The notes: generated from the sequence alone by a model not told the origin. A stretch of DNA of 39,884 nucleotides from Gemmatimonas sp. (GCA_021154325.1 JAJKIR010000188.1:1-39884); one strand, 5' to 3'; positions 25,142-34,174 are shown, counted from the stretch's first letter. Numbers and translations: made by a program.

Positions 25142-25675
25142 TCAGTTCGCGACCGCGTACCCGGAGAGATGCCCCGTGGAGAAGGTGATCCGTCTCGACG
25201 CCTTGTCATCCGTGGCGTCCATGTCCTCGAGCAGCTCCTTCGTGACCGGATCGATGTGCCAGACGTGTAGTGTCTCCTGATCGAGGTCGCTGCGGGTGCA
25301 GCGCGAGTAGTCGATCGTCACCGAGACCGGCTGCTGAAAGAGGAAGGACGTGAATCCCACGGCGGTGACGTCGATCTCCATGTACCGCGAGGCGGGAACC
25401 GTGACCTGCAGAAGCGTGGGCGCCGTCAACGCGCCGCGGGGAATGGTGATGCTCGTTCCGCCGAGGTTGATGACGCCTCCGCGCAACCCCACAACGGCCG
25501 AGGTCGTTGTCGTCTCATTGGACGGGCACTCCACCAGCGACGGCGAGGACCCATCGCTTCGGGACGCCGACGTCTCCGGCGCGGTGGCACGGTGCTCGCC
25601 GCAGGACAATCCTGTGAGCACGATGGCCACCGTGACGAGAACGTCTTTGAAACGACCTTTTGAGCGTGAAGACAT
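25142..25675 (-). CDS. ZU5-like lipoprotein
   Basis: A 177-residue lipoprotein read from the ATG at 25673-25675; the frame open to 25858 lacks sense upstream. A signal segment ends in a lipobox (LTGLSC). After a Ser/Thr-rich linker comes a segment GGVINLGGTSITIPRGALTA, similar to ZU5-like beta domains and to residues 118-150 of the M8 lipoprotein, followed by a beta-rich tail. The role is unknown, perhaps adhesion or binding. It is divergent from the TPR gene. Confidence 0.78.
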   Translation of the reverse strand: MSSRSKGRFKDVLVTVAIVLTGLSCGEHRATAPETSASRSDGSSPSLVECPSNETTTTSAVVGLRGGVINLGGTSITIPRGALTAPTLLQVTVPASRYMEIDVTAVGFTSFLFQQPVSVTIDYSRCTRSDLDQETLHVWHIDPVTKELLEDMDATDDKASRRITFSTGHLSGYAVAN

Positions 25676-25746
25676 CGCGGGGCGAATTGTTCGAGTGGCG
25701 TGGCCCGTGGGCTGGATTTCGGGCAGGCGCTCCAGGTGCAACGGAC

Positions 25747-26631
25747 GTGCCTGATACAAGCGATCTGATCGATGAAGGGAACGCAGCCGAGCGTCTCGGA
25801 CTTCTCGACCGAGCCGAGTCGTGCTACTCGCAGGCTGCGGCGAGCGACGATCCAACACTGCAGGCGATCGCGCTCACCAAGCTCGCCGACGTCCATCGCT
25901 CTCGCGCGGAGTGGGACGCCGCATTGGAGCTCGCGCGACGCGCGCAATGCGTGGCGCATGCGGCTGGTGCGAAACTGATCGCCGATGACGCGGTCGTGGC
26001 CGAGGCGAATGTGCTCATGTGTCGTGGCGACTTCGCCGGCGCCACGAGTGTCTTCGAGTCACTGCTTGCGACGGCGACCGAGCCGCGACTCCGTGGAGTA
26101 GTGCTGCAGAACCTCGGCTCCATTCTCGCCCAGAAGGGCCAGCTCGGGGCCGCGGAACGGGCGTTCTCGGAGTCTTACGGATTCTTCCGCCAAGCTGGCT
26201 ATCGCCGCGGGGAGGCGATCGCGCTGAACAACTACGGCCGCGTCGCGCTCGACCGCCGCAACACCGCGCTGGCGGAGCAGCTGCTGGAGGACGCCCTCGC
26301 CATCGCCAAGGAGGTCGATGATGGAGATCTCATCGCGCTCGCGACCCTGAACCTCGCGGAAGCGCTGGCGCAGCGCGGCGAGAACAAGCGGGCGCGTGAC
26401 CTCGCCAGTGCCGCATTCGGCCACTTCGGCGGCTGCGGAAACCGCTGGCGGCAGGTCGAATGTTTGCGTCTCCTCGGCGCCCTCCACGAGCGCGAGGAAT
26501 GTCTGGACGACGCGGAGCGCTGCTACGACCGGAGCCTCGCTCTCGCCCGCGAGATCGATGCGCAGGGCGAAATCGCCACCCTGCGCGATGCCCTCACCCG
26601 TGTCCAGGCGGCAAGGCGCGACAGGCAGTAA
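25747..26631 (+). CDS. Tetratricopeptide-repeat protein
   Basis: A 294-residue soluble protein, almost entirely helical TPR repeats (RLGLLDRAESCYSQAA, SRAEWDAALELARRAQ, QKGQLGAAERAFSESYGFF, ALAEQLLEDALAIAKEV, ERCYDRSLALAREI). GTG at 25747 is preferred because it leaves a 71-base divergent spacer; the TTG at 25660 would overlap the neighbouring gene's start. No enzyme or DNA-binding domain is visible, so it probably works by protein-protein contact, like the TPR arrays of signalling or assembly factors. Partner unknown. Confidence 0.8.
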   Translation: MPDTSDLIDEGNAAERLGLLDRAESCYSQAAASDDPTLQAIALTKLADVHRSRAEWDAALELARRAQCVAHAAGAKLIADDAVVAEANVLMCRGDFAGATSVFESLLATATEPRLRGVVLQNLGSILAQKGQLGAAERAFSESYGFFRQAGYRRGEAIALNNYGRVALDRRNTALAEQLLEDALAIAKEVDDGDLIALATLNLAEALAQRGENKRARDLASAAFGHFGGCGNRWRQVECLRLLGALHEREECLDDAERCYDRSLALAREIDAQGEIATLRDALTRVQAARRDRQ

Positions 26632-26657
26632 GCGTTTGTTAAATCGGTGGAAGGCGG

Positions 26658-26672
26658 GGCGACTCGGTCGCC
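26658..26672. terminator. Short hairpin between convergent genes
   Basis: GGCGAC and GTCGCC pair around a 3-base loop between the TPR gene stop and the small minus-strand gene stop. No T-run follows on either strand, so it is a weak candidate. Confidence 0.25.
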
Positions 26673-26677
26673 GCTGA

Positions 26678-26896
26678 TCAGGCGCGCGTTACGGCCGCCT
26701 CGAGGAACGCGCGGAGCTCCTCGTCCGTGCAGTTGGGCCAGCATTCGGGGATGCCGTCCAGGGCGCGCTGCTCCGACGGGTCCACGAAGGACGGACGCGA
26801 GAAGATCAGCAACCGCCCACGCTGAGGGTCGTTCGTGTGGGCGTCGACGGTCCAGACGTCACCCGTGCCGTCACGAAAAACGAGACCGAAGGCCAT
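26678..26896 (-). CDS. Small protein of unknown function
   Basis: A 72-residue frame with coherent protein-like sequence: a beta-rich start (AFGLVFRDGTGDVWTVDAH), a central LLIFSRPSFVDPSEQRALDG and an acidic helix at the end with two cysteines (ECWPNCTDEELRAFLEAA). No signal peptide. No family recognised. Divergent from the 112-residue orphan gene. Confidence 0.65.
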   Translation of the reverse strand: MAFGLVFRDGTGDVWTVDAHTNDPQRGRLLIFSRPSFVDPSEQRALDGIPECWPNCTDEELRAFLEAAVTRA

Positions 26897-26969
26897 GGCT
26901 GTCAGCGTTTGGCGACGGGATCGAGTCGAGCGCGAGTGTGTGGCGCACAGGATGCGTAAGAGCGTTCAC

Positions 26970-27308
26970 ATGGAACGGCAATCGACGCAAACGAATGTTC
27001 CACCTGGCGAATCTCCGCTAACGGAAGCCGCGCGTGAACGGGCGACCTCCGCGCTGGGACGTCTGGAGCACGGCCAGCGTGACGCGATGGACGAGCTGCG
27101 GGAAGCGCTCTGCAGTTATGTCGGCGCATTGCGCCATGAAGGATGGACTCGCGAGGCGACGCTGGCAACCGTGCGGACGCTGATCGCGACGCCAGTGACG
27201 CCCGACGGCGCGATCGCGCTGACGCCGATCGTGCGCGACGCACTCGCCGAGCTCACGCTCGAGTGGTGCCAGGCCGAGTACGATCGCCTCGCCGCGGCCA
27301 CAGCCTAA
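26970..27308 (+). CDS. Helical protein of unknown function
   Basis: A 112-residue helical protein; the ATG at 26970 is preferred, as the frame upstream reads like noise. Two amphipathic helices span about residues 18-60 (ARERATSALGRLEHGQRDAMDELREALCSYV is part) and another ends the protein (VRDALAELTLEWCQAEYDRL). It could be a small regulatory or scaffold protein; no domain is recognised. Its TAA stop is supplied by a GCCTAACG octamer. Confidence 0.6.
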   Translation: MERQSTQTNVPPGESPLTEAARERATSALGRLEHGQRDAMDELREALCSYVGALRHEGWTREATLATVRTLIATPVTPDGAIALTPIVRDALAELTLEWCQAEYDRLAAATA

Positions 27309-27317
27309 CGAGAGTGG

Positions 27318-28541
27318 TCAATCCGCCATCTCGGCGGCGCCGAACACGATCGTGAGCGCGCGCGAGACGCCGCGCGAACCGTCGGTGTTGTCGAACCATT
27401 CGGTCTGGGTGTGTGCGTCGCCGCCCCGCCCGCCGGCGCCGATGGCGATCGCCGGAATGCCGCGCGCGATCGGCACGTTCGCGTCTGTCGATGCGGTGGC
27501 GACGTCCGGCTCCCGACCGACGAGGCGCGTCGTCGCCAGCGCGTGCCGCACGAGTGGATGCTCGACCGACGTCTCGCCGCACGGCCGCGTACCGATTGGC
27601 TGAATCGTCATCGAGAGCGGCCGCGTGCCTAACGCGCGCCGGGCGTTCTCCTCCTCGCAGGCGGAGCGCGCCGCGAGGTGGATCTCGCGCTCGTACCGGT
27701 CGAGCATCTCCGCCGACGTCGACCGGAGATCGATCTCGAGCCAGGCGTGATCGGGAATCGAGTTCACGGAGATGCCGCCGCTGATGCGTCCCACGGAGAG
27801 CGTCGTCCGCGGCTCGAGGGGGAGCCGCAGCGCCGCGAGTCGCGCCGCCGCGCCGGCCGCCGCGTGCACCGCGTTAGGCGAGCCGAACGCGGCCCAGCTG
27901 TGGCCCCCACTCCCGACGAAGCTCACGCGGAAGCGCCGGCTCCCGAGCGCGCGCGTGACGATGCGCTCGTCGCCCGCGCCGTCGATCGCGATCATGGCGG
28001 CGGCGCCGCGGCCGCGGTCATCGAAGTACCGCTTCGCGCCGCGGAGATCGCCGAGCCCTTCCTCCCCGGTCGTCGCGACGAAATCGATCGGCCGCTTGGT
28101 CGCGAGGCGCGTGCCGTCGATCTCCTCGGCGATCGCGAGCATCACGGCGAGTCCGCGACTGTTGTCGTTGATGCCGGGACCGATCAGCCGATCGCCGTCG
28201 CGCCGCACGTTCAGCGAGGTGCCGCGCGGAAAGACGGTGTCGAGATGCGCGCAGACGACGACTGGCGCCAGCTCGCGCCGTCCCGGTCGCCGGCCAACGA
28301 CGTTACCCGCATCGTCGATCTCGACGTCGCGCAGTCCCAGGGCGTGAAAGCGGGAAGCGACGAACGCGCCGCGCTCCTGTTCCTCACCGGTCGGCGCCGC
28401 GATCTCGGCGAGGGTGATCTGCGCATGCACGATCGCGTCGTCGCGTCCCGCCAATCGCGCGCGCGCCGGCGCCAGCGCGCGAAACGTCGCCACGCTGTCC
28501 ACGGGCGTGCGCGTGCCTCGCGCGGGGCCGTGTGAGGACAT
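27318..28541 (-). CDS. M20-family metallopeptidase
   Basis: A 407-residue di-zinc peptidase of the M20 (peptidase T / carboxypeptidase G2-like) family. Metal and catalytic residues are in place: H99-x-D101 in VVVCAHLDTVFP, bridging D126 in GINDN, catalytic E160 and metal E161 in TTGEE, and a C-terminal His in GGDAHTQTEWFDN. The dimerisation domain lies near 210-310. No signal peptide, so it is probably cytoplasmic and trims peptides or aminoacyl conjugates. It ends ten bases beyond the convergent orphan gene. Divergent from the MFS gene. Confidence 0.9.
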   Translation of the reverse strand: MSSHGPARGTRTPVDSVATFRALAPARARLAGRDDAIVHAQITLAEIAAPTGEEQERGAFVASRFHALGLRDVEIDDAGNVVGRRPGRRELAPVVVCAHLDTVFPRGTSLNVRRDGDRLIGPGINDNSRGLAVMLAIAEEIDGTRLATKRPIDFVATTGEEGLGDLRGAKRYFDDRGRGAAAMIAIDGAGDERIVTRALGSRRFRVSFVGSGGHSWAAFGSPNAVHAAAGAAARLAALRLPLEPRTTLSVGRISGGISVNSIPDHAWLEIDLRSTSAEMLDRYEREIHLAARSACEEENARRALGTRPLSMTIQPIGTRPCGETSVEHPLVRHALATTRLVGREPDVATASTDANVPIARGIPAIAIGAGGRGGDAHTQTEWFDNTDGSRGVSRALTIVFGAAEMAD

Positions 28542-28619
28542 GCCTTGATTTGAACCGCGCTGGGATCGGGACGCAAGTGGGGTAGATTCCGCGATTCACC
28601 GGACGAAACCATTCGTGAG

Positions 28620-29822
28620 ATGAACCGACCGACCCCGCGTCTGAGCCGGAACGTGTACGCGCTGACCGCGGTGAGCTTCTTCACCGACGTGTCGAGCGAG
28701 ATGATCTATCCGCTGCTCCCGGCCTTCCTCACGCTTACCCTCGGCGCGAGCGCGAGCTTCATCGGCGCGATCGAAGGCGCGGCCGAGACGACGGCGGCGC
28801 TGCTCAAGCTCGCGAGCGGCTGGTGGTCCGATCGCGTGCAGCGGCGCAAGCCGCTCGTCCTCGCCGGCTATACCATTGCGTCGATCATGCGGCCGCTCGT
28901 CGCGATCGCGCAGTCCGCGACACAGGTCCTGGTGATTCGCGTCGCCGACCGTGTCGGTAAGGGAATTCGAAACTCACCGCGCGACGCGCTGATCGCCGAC
29001 TCGGTCGATTCCTCCATCAGGGGCAAGGCGTTCGGCTTCAACCGCACCGGCGATCACACCGGTGCCGTGCTCGGTCCGCTGATCGCGTTCGCGCTTGTGC
29101 AATGGCTGCACAAAGATGTGCGCACCGTCTTCTGGTGGGCGGTCGTGCCCGGCGTGCTCGCAGTCTTGACGGTGCTCTTCGGCGTGCGCGAGGTCTCGCG
29201 GCGTCGGGACACAGCCGCCGCACCGATCGATCTTTCGCAGCCGCTGAGCGCGCGCTTCTGGGCCGTGCTCGGCGTGATCTTCCTCTTCACGCTTGGCAAC
29301 TCGACCGACGCCTTCCTGCTCCTCCGGGCGCAGCAGTTGGGTATTCCCGTCGCTCTCGCGCCGATTCTCTGGGCCTTTTTGCATGTTGTAAAGTCGCTGT
29401 CGAGCGTACCGGGGGGCACGCTCTCGGACCGCGTGGGCCGCAAGCCGCTGCTCGTCGCGGGTTGGCTGCTCTATGCCGCGGTGTATTTCGCCTTCGGCCG
29501 CGCCTCGTCGGCGTGGCACGCATGGGCGCTCTTCGGCATTTACGGGATCTTCTTCGGCCTCACCGAGGGCACCGAGCGCGCGCTCGTCACGGACATCGTC
29601 CCCGCGGCACGTCGCGGTACCGCGTTCGGCTGGTACAACCTCACCATCGGCTTGGGCGCACTGCCGGCGTCGGTGATCTTCGGTGCACTCTGGGATCACA
29701 GCGGCTCGCGCATCGCGTTCGATTTTGGTGCGGCGTTAGCGTTGGCGGCGTCGTTAGGGATCGCGGTGGTGCCGATCGTCGTCCCCCCGCGACCCTCTCT
29801 TACCCGCGATGGCTCCTCGTAG
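28620..29822 (+). CDS. MFS transporter
   Basis: A 400-residue major-facilitator protein with twelve predicted helices. The loop 2-3 motif appears twice, as SDRVQRRKPL (70-79) and SDRVGRKPLL in the second half. The N-terminal SFFTDVSSEMIYPLLPAFL and RVGKGIRNSPRDALIADS mark a drug- or metabolite-exporter-like group. The substrate is not predictable. It converges on ybdD across a long hairpin element. Confidence 0.9.
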   Translation: MNRPTPRLSRNVYALTAVSFFTDVSSEMIYPLLPAFLTLTLGASASFIGAIEGAAETTAALLKLASGWWSDRVQRRKPLVLAGYTIASIMRPLVAIAQSATQVLVIRVADRVGKGIRNSPRDALIADSVDSSIRGKAFGFNRTGDHTGAVLGPLIAFALVQWLHKDVRTVFWWAVVPGVLAVLTVLFGVREVSRRRDTAAAPIDLSQPLSARFWAVLGVIFLFTLGNSTDAFLLLRAQQLGIPVALAPILWAFLHVVKSLSSVPGGTLSDRVGRKPLLVAGWLLYAAVYFAFGRASSAWHAWALFGIYGIFFGLTEGTERALVTDIVPAARRGTAFGWYNLTIGLGALPASVIFGALWDHSGSRIAFDFGAALALAASLGIAVVPIVVPPRPSLTRDGSS

Positions 29823-29840
29823 ATCAGGCATCAACTGGTG

Positions 29841-29980
29841 GAAAACACAGAAACTGCCGGACACTTCGCGGAAACTGCGCTGATGCGCACTTCACAAAGA
29901 CTCTCGCCCGGCGACCGCATGAAGGCTCACAGGGCAATCCGCGCTTTTTCCGCGCCGTGTCCGGCAGTTTCCGTGTTTTT
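29841..29980. repeat. Long inverted repeat / MITE-like hairpin element
   Basis: Outer arms of about 23 bases (29842-29864 and 29956-29978, core GAAACTGCCGGACAC) match with one difference, and pairing continues inward with CGCGGAAACTGCGC against GCGCTTTTTCCGCG (11 of 14), giving roughly 40-base arms around a 60-base centre. It lies alone in the convergent spacer between the MFS gene and ybdD. No clear target duplication and no transposase. It could be a miniature element or a bidirectional terminator. Confidence 0.8.
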
Positions 29981-30035
29981 CAATTCGGTGATGCCAGCTC
30001 TGCCGAGGGGCTTTCGTCGGTTCTAATCCCCAAGC

Positions 30036-30227
30036 TCAGCAGCACCTCGCTCCCGGCTTCTCGTAGCGCGCCGCGAGCCGCTCCGCGAGAAACCGGTCGC
30101 GGCTCAGCGGGACACACTCGGGGTGCCGCTCACGCATGTGCACGAGATACCGCTCGTAATCCGGAACGCCGATCACGCGCCTAACGACGTCCGCCGCGCG
30201 CCGGGCCCATCGCATCGCGGAGCGCAT
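30036..30227 (-). CDS. ybdD: YbdD/YjiX-family small protein
   Basis: A 63-residue protein of the family found next to CstA/BtsT transporters (Pfam 'Sel_put'), recognised by RRVIGVPDYERYLVHMRERHPE and by its place. In the family some members end in Lys-Cys-selenocysteine; this one ends Arg-Cys-Cys followed by TGA. It starts two bases after the cstA stop (TGA-CG-ATG), so it is translated from the same transcript. The protein is thought to assist uptake by CstA. Confidence 0.9.
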   Translation of the reverse strand: MRSAMRWARRAADVVRRVIGVPDYERYLVHMRERHPECVPLSRDRFLAERLAARYEKPGARCC

Positions 30228-30229
30228 CG

Positions 30230-32299
30230 TCAGTCGCCCGCCACGGCGACGCGCGCCTGGAAGGGAGCCTCCGTCGACGTCGCGGGCTTGCGGCCGCGCA
30301 ATACTGCCGCCCACTCGCGAATGCTGTCGGCGAGGATGACCACAACCGACACCATGAAGAACGCCGCCACCGCCGCGTCGAGATAGTCGTTGAACGCCAT
30401 GCGCAGCGCGTCGCCGGCGGTTTTCACGCCGGCGGGTAGCGAACCGGCCGCGGCGGCCGCGCGCAGCACCGAGGCATGCGCGATGAATCCGAGCTTCGGG
30501 TCCGACGAGAAGATCTTCGCCCAGCCCGCCGTCATCGTCACGATGACGAGCCAGGCGAGCGGCGCCATCGTCACCGCCGCATAACGAGCGCGACCCATCT
30601 TGATGATCACCGTCGTTCCGACGCAGAGCGCGACGGCGGCGAGGAGCTGGTTCGAGATCCCGAACAGCGGCCAGAGCGAGTTGATCCCGCCCAGCGGATC
30701 GATCACGCCCTGGTAGAGAAAGTGGCCCCACATCGCGACGAAGATCGCGCTCATGATCAACACGGCAGGGTACCAGGATACCCTGCCTAACGGCGCCCAG
30801 ACATGCTTGGCGAGGTCCTGCAGCATGAACCGGCCAACGCGTGTCCCGGCGTCGAGGGTCGTGAGGATGAACAGCGCCTCGAACATGATGGCGAAGTGGT
30901 ACCAGAGCGCCATCGCCGAGCTGCCGCCTAACGCGCGCGAGAACAGATGCGCCATGCCGACGGCCAGGCTCGGCGCGCCCCCCGTGCGCGAGAGGAGCGA
31001 CTTCTCGCCCACCTGCTGCGCGAGCCGCGTCATCTCCGCGGGGTCGAGCGCGAACCCCCACTGCTGCACCGCCGCTGCCGCGCTCGCCGCCGTCGTGCCG
31101 ATCGCGCTCGCCGGCGCGTTGATCGCGAAATACACTCCGGGCGTCAGCGCGCAGGCCGCGATGAGCGCCATGATCGCGACCAGCGACTCGACGAGCATGC
31201 CACCGTAACCGACCATTCGCGCGTCCGTCTCGCGCTCGAGGAGCTTCGGCGTCGTGCCCGATGCGATCAGCGCGTGGAAGCCGGACACGGCGCCGCACGC
31301 GATGGTGATGAACGCGAATGGGAAGACCTTTCCGGCAAACACGGGGCCCGTGCCATCCGTGAACTGCGTGAGGGCCGGCATGTTCAGCGGCGGCAGCACG
31401 AACAGGATGCCGAGCGCCAGCGCCACTACGACACCGATCTTCACGAAGGCCGACAGATAGTCGCGCGGCGCGAGTAGCAGCCACACCGGAAGCACGGACG
31501 CGGCGTATCCGTAGACCATCACGGCGATCGCGAGCGTCACCCCGCTCAGCGTGAACACCGGCGCGAGCGCCGCATTCTCGGCGACGGCGCGGCCAGCGTA
31601 GAGCGCGACCACGAGCAGCACAAGCCCGATCGCGCTCGCTTCGAGCACGCGGCCAGGACGGATCCAGCGGAGGTAGACGCCCATCACCATCGCGATCGGA
31701 ATCGTGAGGCCGATCGTCACCGTGCCCCACGGACTCGATCGCAGCGCGTTCACCACGACCAGACCGAGTACCGCGATGAGAACGATCATGATGCCGAGCA
31801 CCGCGACGAGCGCCGTGAACCCTCCCACCGGACCGATCTCTTCCCGCGCCATCTGGCCCAGCGTTTTGCCATTGCGCCGCACAGACGACGCGAGAATCAC
31901 AAAATCCTGAACCGCGCCGCCGAGTACGACACCGACGATGATCCAGATGGCACCGGGCAGAAATCCGAACTGCGCCGCGAGCGTTGGACCGACGAGCGGT
32001 CCCGGACCCGCGATGGCGGCGAAGTGGTGACCAAACACGATCCACCGATTGGTCGGCACGTAATCGCGGCCGTCGTTCAGTACCTCCGCTGGCGTCGCGC
32101 GATTGGCGTCGAGCGCGAACACCTTCGCGGCGATCAGCTTGCTGTAGAAGCGATACGCGACGAGATAGCTGCAGACGGCGGCGGTGAGCAGCCACGCCGC
32201 GTTGATCGTCTCGCCGCGCGACAGCGCAAGCCACGCGAGCGCGCCGGCGCCGGCGAGCGCGATGACCGTCCAGACGATTGCGGATCCGAGCTTGGACAT
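30230..32299 (-). CDS. cstA: CstA-family pyruvate/peptide transporter
   Basis: A 689-residue membrane protein of the carbon starvation CstA/BtsT family, with about 16-18 hydrophobic segments. Typical blocks are FYSKLIAAKVFALD, TNRWIVFGHHFAAIAGPGPL, GAVQDFVILASSVRR, FITIACGAVSGFHALIASGTTPK and GGINSLWPLFGISNQLLAA. Members import pyruvate with protons or peptides when carbon is scarce. The ATG at 32297-32299 has AGGGA just upstream; the frame open to 32596 is a shadow. Forms an operon with ybdD. Confidence 0.95.
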   Translation of the reverse strand: MSKLGSAIVWTVIALAGAGALAWLALSRGETINAAWLLTAAVCSYLVAYRFYSKLIAAKVFALDANRATPAEVLNDGRDYVPTNRWIVFGHHFAAIAGPGPLVGPTLAAQFGFLPGAIWIIVGVVLGGAVQDFVILASSVRRNGKTLGQMAREEIGPVGGFTALVAVLGIMIVLIAVLGLVVVNALRSSPWGTVTIGLTIPIAMVMGVYLRWIRPGRVLEASAIGLVLLVVALYAGRAVAENAALAPVFTLSGVTLAIAVMVYGYAASVLPVWLLLAPRDYLSAFVKIGVVVALALGILFVLPPLNMPALTQFTDGTGPVFAGKVFPFAFITIACGAVSGFHALIASGTTPKLLERETDARMVGYGGMLVESLVAIMALIAACALTPGVYFAINAPASAIGTTAASAAAAVQQWGFALDPAEMTRLAQQVGEKSLLSRTGGAPSLAVGMAHLFSRALGGSSAMALWYHFAIMFEALFILTTLDAGTRVGRFMLQDLAKHVWAPLGRVSWYPAVLIMSAIFVAMWGHFLYQGVIDPLGGINSLWPLFGISNQLLAAVALCVGTTVIIKMGRARYAAVTMAPLAWLVIVTMTAGWAKIFSSDPKLGFIAHASVLRAAAAAGSLPAGVKTAGDALRMAFNDYLDAAVAAFFMVSVVVILADSIREWAAVLRGRKPATSTEAPFQARVAVAGD

Positions 32300-32333
32300 G
32301 ATCCCTGCACTCCGATGAGTGGCCAGCGTGCGC

Positions 32334-32362
32334 AAAATGCCGGGCCGTCGAGCGAGGGTCAA
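32334..32362 (-). promoter_or_regulatory. cstA: Candidate cstA promoter
   Basis: On the minus strand TTGACC (32357-32362) and CATTTT (32334-32339) are 17 bases apart and would give a leader of about 28 bases before the cstA ATG. The -35 is close to consensus, the -10 weak. Confidence 0.4.
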
Positions 32363-32463
32363 CCACCGCCACTCGCCACGATTCGCACCCGTGCCGTCTT
32401 TGGTCGGTCGCTGATTACCTTGAGTGACACACGCTCTCGTGCCGCTTTCTCGAACCGATCTCG

Positions 32464-33135
32464 ATGCGTTCCGTTTCACTTCCCTTCGTGCTTTCGCTCT
32501 CGCTCTCTGTCGCTGGCTGCGGCGGCGGAACGGCCGCGACGACGCCGGCAACGGCGCCCGCGCCGGAGCAGCGCCCTCTTGCCGCTCTCGCGGCAACCGG
32601 TGCGATCGTCACTCCCGCCTCGATCATCCATATCGCGCCGGAGCTGAACTGGAGCGCGCAGCAGGCGCCCGCCCGTGAGACGCTCCGCGCACTGGATGAC
32701 GACATCGCCGCGGCAATCGCGGAGCGCGGTCTCAAGGCCAACTGGGTGATGCCGGCCGATCTCGCCCTCAGCTACAAGCGAAACCCGACCTACGCCGCCG
32801 ATCCATACGCGCTCGCCGAGGAACCGCTGCGGAGCTCCGCGTTCATCGTCGGCTCGCGACTGCAGGAGCCGCTCGCGTCGCAGCTGCGTACGATGATTGC
32901 CCTTCACGAGAACGCGCGCGCCGTGCTCCTCCCGATCGAGCTCCGCTTCGAGCGAGCGGACGCGTCGAGCGCGGGCGCGGCGCGCGCGACGCTGCGACTC
33001 GCCCTCGTGGATCCTCGCTTCTCCGAGGCGCGATGGGTGGGCGCCGTCAACAGCGACACGACGAGCGCGGACCCGCGCGTGCTCACGCGCGCGCTTGCCC
33101 GCGGCGTGGCGGAGCTGATCGTCAGTCGCCAGTAA
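32464..33135 (+). CDS. Lipoprotein of unknown function
   Basis: A 223-residue protein with a signal segment ending in a lipobox (LSVAGC) followed by a Gly/Thr/Pro-rich linker. The mature domain has alternating helices and strands: RETLRALDDDIAAAIAERGL, then LRSSAFIVGSRLQEPLASQLRTM and a beta-rich part with ATLRLALVDPRF. I recognise no named family. It lies divergent from cstA and 25 bases ahead of the isocitrate dehydrogenase gene, perhaps on the same transcript. Confidence 0.8.
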   Translation: MRSVSLPFVLSLSLSVAGCGGGTAATTPATAPAPEQRPLAALAATGAIVTPASIIHIAPELNWSAQQAPARETLRALDDDIAAAIAERGLKANWVMPADLALSYKRNPTYAADPYALAEEPLRSSAFIVGSRLQEPLASQLRTMIALHENARAVLLPIELRFERADASSAGAARATLRLALVDPRFSEARWVGAVNSDTTSADPRVLTRALARGVAELIVSRQ

Positions 33136-33160
33136 TTCTGCAGAGAGCACGCACAGAGGC

Positions 33161-34174
33161 ATGTCGACCAAGGTCACTCTGATTCCCGGCGACGGCATCG
33201 GCCCGTCGATCAGTCGCGCAACCGTTCGGCTCCTCGAAGCCGCCGGTGCGGACATCGAGTGGGACGAGCATGTCGCCGGCATGTCGGCCGTCGCCAAGTA
33301 TGGCGACCCGATTCCCGACGAGACGCTCGACTCCATCAAGCGCACGCGCATCGCCCTCAAGGGTCCACTCGAGACGCCCGTTGGCGAGGGATACCGATCG
33401 ATCAACGTCGCGCTTCGCAAGAGTTTCGATTTATACGCGAACGTCCGGCCCGCGTATTCGATTCTGCCCGGAGGACGGTATCAGAATCTCGACCTCGTGC
33501 TCGTGCGCGAGAACACCGAAGGGCTCTACGTCGGCATCGAGCATTACATCAAGATTGGCGACGATCCCCGCGCCGCCGCCGAGGCGATCGCGATCATAAC
33601 GCGAGAGGGCTCCGAGCGGATCGTCCGCTACGCCTTCGAATACGCGGTGAAGCACAACCGGAAGAAGGTCACGCTCGTGCACAAGGCGAATATCCTCAAG
33701 TTCGCGCAGGGGCTGTTTCTCGACGTCGGCCGCATGGTCGCGCGCGACTACGCGGGCCGTATCGAGTTCGAGGAACGCATCGTCGATGCGATGGCGATGA
33801 ATCTCGTGCTCCATCCCGAGCGCTTCGACGTCATCGTCACTACCAACCTGTTCGGCGACATTCTCTCGGACCAGATCTCGGGGCTGGTCGGCGGCCTTGG
33901 CCTGGCGCCCGGAGCGAACATCGGAAAGCATGGCGCGATCTTCGAGGCCGTGCACGGCACCGCCCCCGACATCGCGGGCAAGAACATCGCGAACCCCGGC
34001 GCGCTGATGCTCGCCGCGTGCATGATGCTCGAGCACCTCGGCGACGATGATCGCGCGCGCCGCCTCCGCCGCGCCATCGAGCAGACCGTCCGCGAGGGGA
34101 AGACCGTGACGCGCGACCTCGGCGGGAGCGCGACCACGGATCAATTCACCGAGGCGATCATCGCGAAGCTCTGA
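33161..34174 (+). CDS. NAD-dependent isocitrate dehydrogenase (IDH/IPMDH family)
   Basis: A 337-residue beta-decarboxylating dehydrogenase. The substrate loop GEGYRSINVALRK (75-87) has the S80/N82/R86 pattern of isocitrate rather than isopropylmalate enzymes. Further key residues are Y123 in RENTEGLY, K175 in VHKAN, and D233 and D237 in LFGDILSDQ. The cofactor segment HGTAPDIAGKNIANP (265-279) carries Asp-Ile where NADP enzymes have Lys-Tyr, pointing to NAD. It should catalyse isocitrate to 2-oxoglutarate in the TCA cycle. The length fits the NAD-type family. The next gene starts inside its stop (TGATG). Confidence 0.9.
   Translation: MSTKVTLIPGDGIGPSISRATVRLLEAAGADIEWDEHVAGMSAVAKYGDPIPDETLDSIKRTRIALKGPLETPVGEGYRSINVALRKSFDLYANVRPAYSILPGGRYQNLDLVLVRENTEGLYVGIEHYIKIGDDPRAAAEAIAIITREGSERIVRYAFEYAVKHNRKKVTLVHKANILKFAQGLFLDVGRMVARDYAGRIEFEERIVDAMAMNLVLHPERFDVIVTTNLFGDILSDQISGLVGGLGLAPGANIGKHGAIFEAVHGTAPDIAGKNIANPGALMLAACMMLEHLGDDDRARRLRRAIEQTVREGKTVTRDLGGSATTDQFTEAIIAKL

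Noticed and set aside
29838..30026. 62-residue plus-strand frame
   Set aside because: It is a translation of the inverted-repeat element.
30036..30038. TGA of ybdD as selenocysteine codon
   Set aside because: Reading through does not give a short Sec end followed by stop, and two Cys codons already precede the TGA.
30765..30788. Inverted repeat GGCAGGGTA / TACCCTGCC inside cstA
   Set aside because: Short, within a coding region, with no sign of function.
30036..32372. 778-residue minus-strand frame running through cstA and ybdD
   Set aside because: Only its last 63 residues (YbdD) are real; the rest is out of frame with cstA and lacks hydrophobic segments.
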